DNA of 64,000 nt from CAZVYJ01 sp964631565 (GTDB lineage Bacteria > Planctomycetota > Phycisphaerae > SM23-33). Where the stretch lies: assembly GCA_964631565.1 (NCBI GenBank), contig CAZVYJ010000014.1, positions 1 to 64,000 on the forward strand. Direction: 5' to 3'. The notes below the pieces were generated by a model. The model did not search any database. It saw only the letters and a list, made by a program, of their open reading frames with translations, and was not told where the DNA came from. The translations under genes were made by a program, and so were the position numbers. Shown piece after piece: positions 60,739-64,000 of this stretch (its first letter is position 1; the number at the start of each line of letters is the position of its first letter).

Positions 60739-61197
60739 CTAGAGATGGACCGCCAGGTCCGCGACCTTCGGCTTGGCCAGTGACGCATAATCCGCATATT
60801 TCATCTGAATCGCGTTGCGATGCGTGCCGGCCTGGAAATATATCTCTTCGTCCTCGGTGAGGTGTTTGTCCACCACGGTCGGGATATGATAAAGGTTGCC
60901 GAACGGCGGCTCGGCTCCGACCTCCACATCCGGGAACAGCCCGGCCATCTCCGTTTCGTCTGCGAGACGGACTTTCCTGGCCTTGACCGCCTTGGCGACT
61001 TTCTCCATGTCCAGCTTGAAGCTGGCCGGCAGCACGCAGATTGCGTAGTCGTTGTCGGCTTTGACCACAACGGTTTTGGCAAGCGTGTTGCCGCTGATGT
61101 GCTCTTCCGCGGCGACTTCCTGGGCCGTGTAGGCGGCCGGATGCTCGTGCGCAGTAAACGGAACTCCCTGTTTCGTCAAATAATCCTGTATCTTCAT
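60739..61197 (-). CDS. YbaK/ProX-family aminoacyl-tRNA deacylase
   Basis: 152 residues. Family segments include VPFTAHEHPAAYTAQEVA, NTLAKTVVVKADNDYAICVLPAS and PPFGNLYHIPTVVD. It hydrolyses mischarged tRNAs; Cys-tRNA-Pro or Ala-tRNA-Pro are typical, and the substrate here is not clear. GGGGAG precedes ATG 61197. The ProRS at 11.0 kb already has an editing domain of the same fold. Confidence 0.88.
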   Translation of the reverse strand: MKIQDYLTKQGVPFTAHEHPAAYTAQEVAAEEHISGNTLAKTVVVKADNDYAICVLPASFKLDMEKVAKAVKARKVRLADETEMAGLFPDVEVGAEPPFGNLYHIPTVVDKHLTEDEEIYFQAGTHRNAIQMKYADYASLAKPKVADLAVHL

Positions 61198-61314
61198 ATT
61201 ACTCCCCTTTCTGTTTCAGGACGGCTGCAGCGCATAGATATGACCTTTCGGCATTGCCTGTTTTCCGCCAATTGAATATTAGACATGGCGCTTTGCTGCG
61301 ACAATGCCTGCGGG

Positions 61315-62724
61315 CTACTTTCCCACGCAAAAACGCGCAAAAATCCGCCCGAGAATGTCCTCGGTTGCGACTTGGCCGCTTATCTGGCCCAGTTCGGCCA
61401 GGGCGGCCCGCAGTTCGACGGCGGCCAGTTCCGCCACATCGGCTATTTCGGCCGATCCGCCCAGCAGCTCGGCGGCCCGGGCGGCGGAATCGGCCGCTGA
61501 CGCGAGGCATCGCCTCTGCCGCTCATGCAGGCCTATCGCCTCTCCGCAGCGATGCGACGAGACATGCAGCCGCTCTGCGAGGCATTTTTTGACGGCATCC
61601 AGCCCTTCGCCGGTGACGGCCGAGGTCGTCAGCAGCTCCAGGCGAGCCTGCGAGGCAAGCTGCTCCGTACGGGCTGTTGCGGCGGCGGGGGAGTCGCATT
61701 TGTTGGCCAGCATCAGAATCGGCGCCCGGCGGTTTGCGGCGCGAACTTCCGCAAGCAGCGCAAGGTCGGCTGCAAAATCGTCCGCAGATGCGTCCACGAC
61801 GAACAGCACGCAGTCGGCGCGGGCGACGGCCGCCCTGGCTGCGACGTGTGCAGCCGCCTCCAGCGGATCGTCGCAGTGCAAGAAGCCGGCGGCGTCCTGA
61901 AGCGTCAGGGCTGTCCCGTCGTCGAGCGTCATCGCCTCGCTGAGCACGTCGCGAGTCGTGCCGGCAAGTGCCGAGACGATTGCACGATCCACGCCGGTGA
62001 GGGCATTGAGCAGCGAGCTTTTGCCGACGTTCGCCCGGCCGGCCAGCACGACGGTCGGAGTGCGGGTGATTTCCGGCATGTCGCCGGCTTCCGCGGCTAC
62101 GCGATACAGGCGTTCGGCAAGGGCGGTCAGTTCGCCGGCCAGCGTGCGGCTGTCGGCAAGCCGGATGTTTTCCTCGGCTATATCTATTGAAGCCTCGATT
62201 GTGGCCAGGCATTCAGCCGCAGTCGCCGCAGCGTCGCTGCAGAGCCGATGCACCCTTCCGCCGAGCGTCGCCATCGCCGAGCGGAGATGGGCGTCGTCGG
62301 CTGCGTCGATGATATCCGCGACTGCCTCCGCCGCAGACAGGTCCAGCCTGCCGGAGAAAAACGCCCTTGCGGTGAACTCGCCCGGTTCGGCCTGCCGGGC
62401 GCCGGCGCATATCAGGGCGTCAAGCAGTGCCGCTGTTATCGCAGGCGCGCCGGGCGTGTGGAGTTCGACAACGTCCTGGCGTGTGTAGCTCCTTGGTCTG
62501 CGAAAAACATACGCCCGCCCGGGCAGTTCGATGCCGAGGCCGGAAATGTTTATAACCCCGTCAACGGCGCGGAAGCCGCCGATTTTCTCAAGGCAGGTCC
62601 CGCCGGCGGAAAAAACGCCTTTGGCGAGATTGATTGCCTCAGGCCCGCTCAGGCGGACTATCCCGCGTGGGGCTGCGCCCGCAGCCGTCGATACCGCAAC
62701 AATTGTGTCATCCGTCTGTAGCAC
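61315..62724 (-). CDS. mnmE: tRNA modification GTPase MnmE
   Basis: 469 residues. N-terminal folate-binding domain (APRGIVRLSGPEA), then helical region, the GTPase with P-loop GRANVGKSSLLNAL and VAGTTRD-like LAGTTRDVLSE, NKCD and the C-terminal CVGK that ends the protein. With MnmG it makes the wobble-uridine modification cmnm5(s2)U. The start is GTG 62724. The sugar transferase ends 11 bases before it on the same strand. Confidence 0.96.
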   Translation of the reverse strand: MLQTDDTIVAVSTAAGAAPRGIVRLSGPEAINLAKGVFSAGGTCLEKIGGFRAVDGVINISGLGIELPGRAYVFRRPRSYTRQDVVELHTPGAPAITAALLDALICAGARQAEPGEFTARAFFSGRLDLSAAEAVADIIDAADDAHLRSAMATLGGRVHRLCSDAAATAAECLATIEASIDIAEENIRLADSRTLAGELTALAERLYRVAAEAGDMPEITRTPTVVLAGRANVGKSSLLNALTGVDRAIVSALAGTTRDVLSEAMTLDDGTALTLQDAAGFLHCDDPLEAAAHVAARAAVARADCVLFVVDASADDFAADLALLAEVRAANRRAPILMLANKCDSPAAATARTEQLASQARLELLTTSAVTGEGLDAVKKCLAERLHVSSHRCGEAIGLHERQRRCLASAADSAARAAELLGGSAEIADVAELAAVELRAALAELGQISGQVATEDILGRIFARFCVGK

Positions 62725-62735
62725 AGCTTCGCCGC

Positions 62736-64000
62736 TTAATCATTGGGATTATAGAAGCCGCGAAAAATCGTAAGCAGCAGGATCCACAAATCGAAAGTGA
62801 AGGACCATCTCATGACGTAATCCAGGTCATACTGGATTCGCTTGCGGAGGCTTGACCGTCCGCGGAACCCTTTGACCTGCGCCCAGCCTGTTATGCCGGC
62901 CTTGACGTGATGGCGAAGCATATATCGCGGAATCTGCCTGCTGAATCGTTCGATGAACTCCGGTCTTTCCGGCCGCGGACCGACCAGCGACATGTCGCCC
63001 AGCAGCACGTTGATAAGCTGCGGCAGCTCGTCGAGGCTGAGCTTGCGGAGAATTTTTCCGACCGGCGTAATTCGCGGGTCGCCTTTCGGCGGGCCGAGCA
63101 CGTCGTCAGCGCGCTCGGAATGGGGAATCATCGAGCGAAACTTGATTATGTCGAATTCCCTGCCGCCCAGGCTCGCCCGCCGCTGGAGGTAGAACACCGG
63201 CCCGCGGCTGGTCAGCTTTATCGCAATGGCGATAATGATCATGAAAGGCAGCAGCAGTGTCAGGGCGACTGCCGAAAACAGGATGTCGAAAATCCGCTTT
63301 GCCGCCGCCGGCCAGCCGCTCTGCGGGCTGTGCGTGAGGTTCACCACCTGCATCGAGCCTACCTGCTGAACGCGATGCCGCAGGAAATGATAGCTCAGCG
63401 TATCGGGCACGATGTTTACGTCCACCATCTCGGTGGAGATACGGCCCAGTATTTCGTCCAGCTTTTTCCTGTTGCCATTGCTGACTGTGATGAAAACAGC
63501 GTCCACCGGTTCGTCACGGAGAATTTTATCGACATTTTTTATGGGGCCGCGAACCGGCACGCCGAGAAACGTTTCGCCGATGCGGTGGTCCTCGATGAAA
63601 TATTCGATGTCATATCCGGTCCACGGCTGTCTGCGCAGCGTGTGCAGCAGCTTCTGTCCCACCCGTCCGGAACCGACGATGGCGGCGGTTCGGGTGTTTC
63701 GCCCCTGGCTGCGGACATGCCTCAGGAACATCCGGGCTGCGCCGCGGGACGCTATCATCATGGTCGGCCACAATACCAGGAACATCACCTGCAGCTTGCG
63801 GGAGACCGGTGCGCTCTGCAGAAAGTGGCTGACGACTACCTCCAGGCTCCATACGACCACGCAGGCCCGGATGATTTCGACCATTGTCGCCGCGAGGCCC
63901 TGCAGGCGGTGCGGCTTGTACATGCCCAGGCGGCTGAATATCAGCAGCGTCAGAAGCAGCGTAACGACTATGACGTCGTAAATATATTCAAGCGATGGGG
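62736..64000 (-). CDS. exopolysaccharide polyprenyl glycosylphosphotransferase (5' partial)
   Basis: The frame is open from the stop at 62736 to the window end, 421 codons so far; the internal Met at 63923 is probably not the true start because the frame continues upstream (LEYIYDVIVVTLLLTLLIFS). An N-terminal helix region is followed by a CoA-binding-like Rossmann part (AAIVGSGRVGQKLLHTL) and the bacterial sugar transferase domain (KRIFDILFSAVALTLLLPFM ... GDMSLVGPRPERPEF ... VKAGITGWAQVKGFRG). It starts polysaccharide repeat units on undecaprenyl phosphate (WbaP/WcaJ-type). It precedes mnmE on this strand. Confidence 0.9.
   Translation of the reverse strand, partial: PSLEYIYDVIVVTLLLTLLIFSRLGMYKPHRLQGLAATMVEIIRACVVVWSLEVVVSHFLQSAPVSRKLQVMFLVLWPTMMIASRGAARMFLRHVRSQGRNTRTAAIVGSGRVGQKLLHTLRRQPWTGYDIEYFIEDHRIGETFLGVPVRGPIKNVDKILRDEPVDAVFITVSNGNRKKLDEILGRISTEMVDVNIVPDTLSYHFLRHRVQQVGSMQVVNLTHSPQSGWPAAAKRIFDILFSAVALTLLLPFMIIIAIAIKLTSRGPVFYLQRRASLGGREFDIIKFRSMIPHSERADDVLGPPKGDPRITPVGKILRKLSLDELPQLINVLLGDMSLVGPRPERPEFIERFSRQIPRYMLRHHVKAGITGWAQVKGFRGRSSLRKRIQYDLDYVMRWSFTFDLWILLLTIFRGFYNPND

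Overview
The window looks like part of a chromosome from a Planctomycetota bacterium, probably of the Phycisphaerae type; that placement is an inference from gene content. It has Gram-negative outer-membrane genes (lpxD, lpxI, an lpxL-like acyltransferase, a Lol-type ABC exporter, many lipoproteins), a PVC-style type IV pilus/secretin locus (pilM, two large single-pass membrane proteins, a 1014-residue secretin, a YdjY-domain protein) and a GH29 fucosidase. Genes are dense and mostly GC-rich. The first ~1.7 kb and a stretch at about 19.4-21.0 kb are clearly different. No CRISPR array or rRNA was seen. One tRNA-Arg(CCG) and one TPP riboswitch are present.

Layout. 1-1.7 kb: AT-rich accessory edge with a PAPS-reductase-like gene cut by the window end, overlapping a ParB-like gene (IbrA/IbrB-type pair). 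1.9-9.2 kb: minus-strand run gcvT-like, lysS, Lol-type permease and ATPase, lpxD, lpxI. 9.3-14.8 kb: YlbF-like protein, YhaM-like nuclease, proS, lpxL-like gene, PAP2 lipoprotein. 14.9-19.4 kb: thiC with TPP riboswitch, UVR-motif protein, lipoprotein, tRNA, ispG. 19.4-23.6 kb: repeat-rich zone with a split pseudogene, a MITE-like element and REP-like hairpins around a UroD-family gene and asd. 23.6-31 kb: ald, alr, family-4 uracil-DNA glycosylase, pilT, fucosidase, mtaB. 31-42 kb: the pilus/secretin locus. 42-46 kb: rdgB, lipoproteins, rph. 46-53 kb: argB-argF, tsaE, thiL, a hicA toxin with a MerR-HicB fusion antitoxin, argH, pdaD, speB. 53-64 kb: a pyrK-like gene, a GxxExxY gene inside a pair of inverted repeats, a B12-binding radical SAM protein, YjbQ, hpt, a bPH protein, a YbaK-like deacylase, mnmE and a polyprenyl-phosphate sugar transferase cut by the right end.

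How the genes fit together. argB, argF and argH belong to arginine synthesis, and the adjacent pdaD-speB pair would take arginine through agmatine to putrescine. lpxD, lpxI and the acyltransferase serve lipid A synthesis. pilT, pilM, the two anchored proteins and the secretin suggest a retractable pilus or secretion machine crossing two membranes. asd, ald and alr supply amino-acid and peptidoglycan precursors.

The most notable items are the MerR-HicB/HicA module lying 5 nt upstream of thiL, the GxxExxY gene bounded by ~33-bp inverted repeats that touch the stop codons of both neighbours, the IbrA/IbrB-like pair at the left edge, and several classes of dispersed palindromes, one of which splits a gene. 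All functions are read from sequence motifs by eye; no database search was run.
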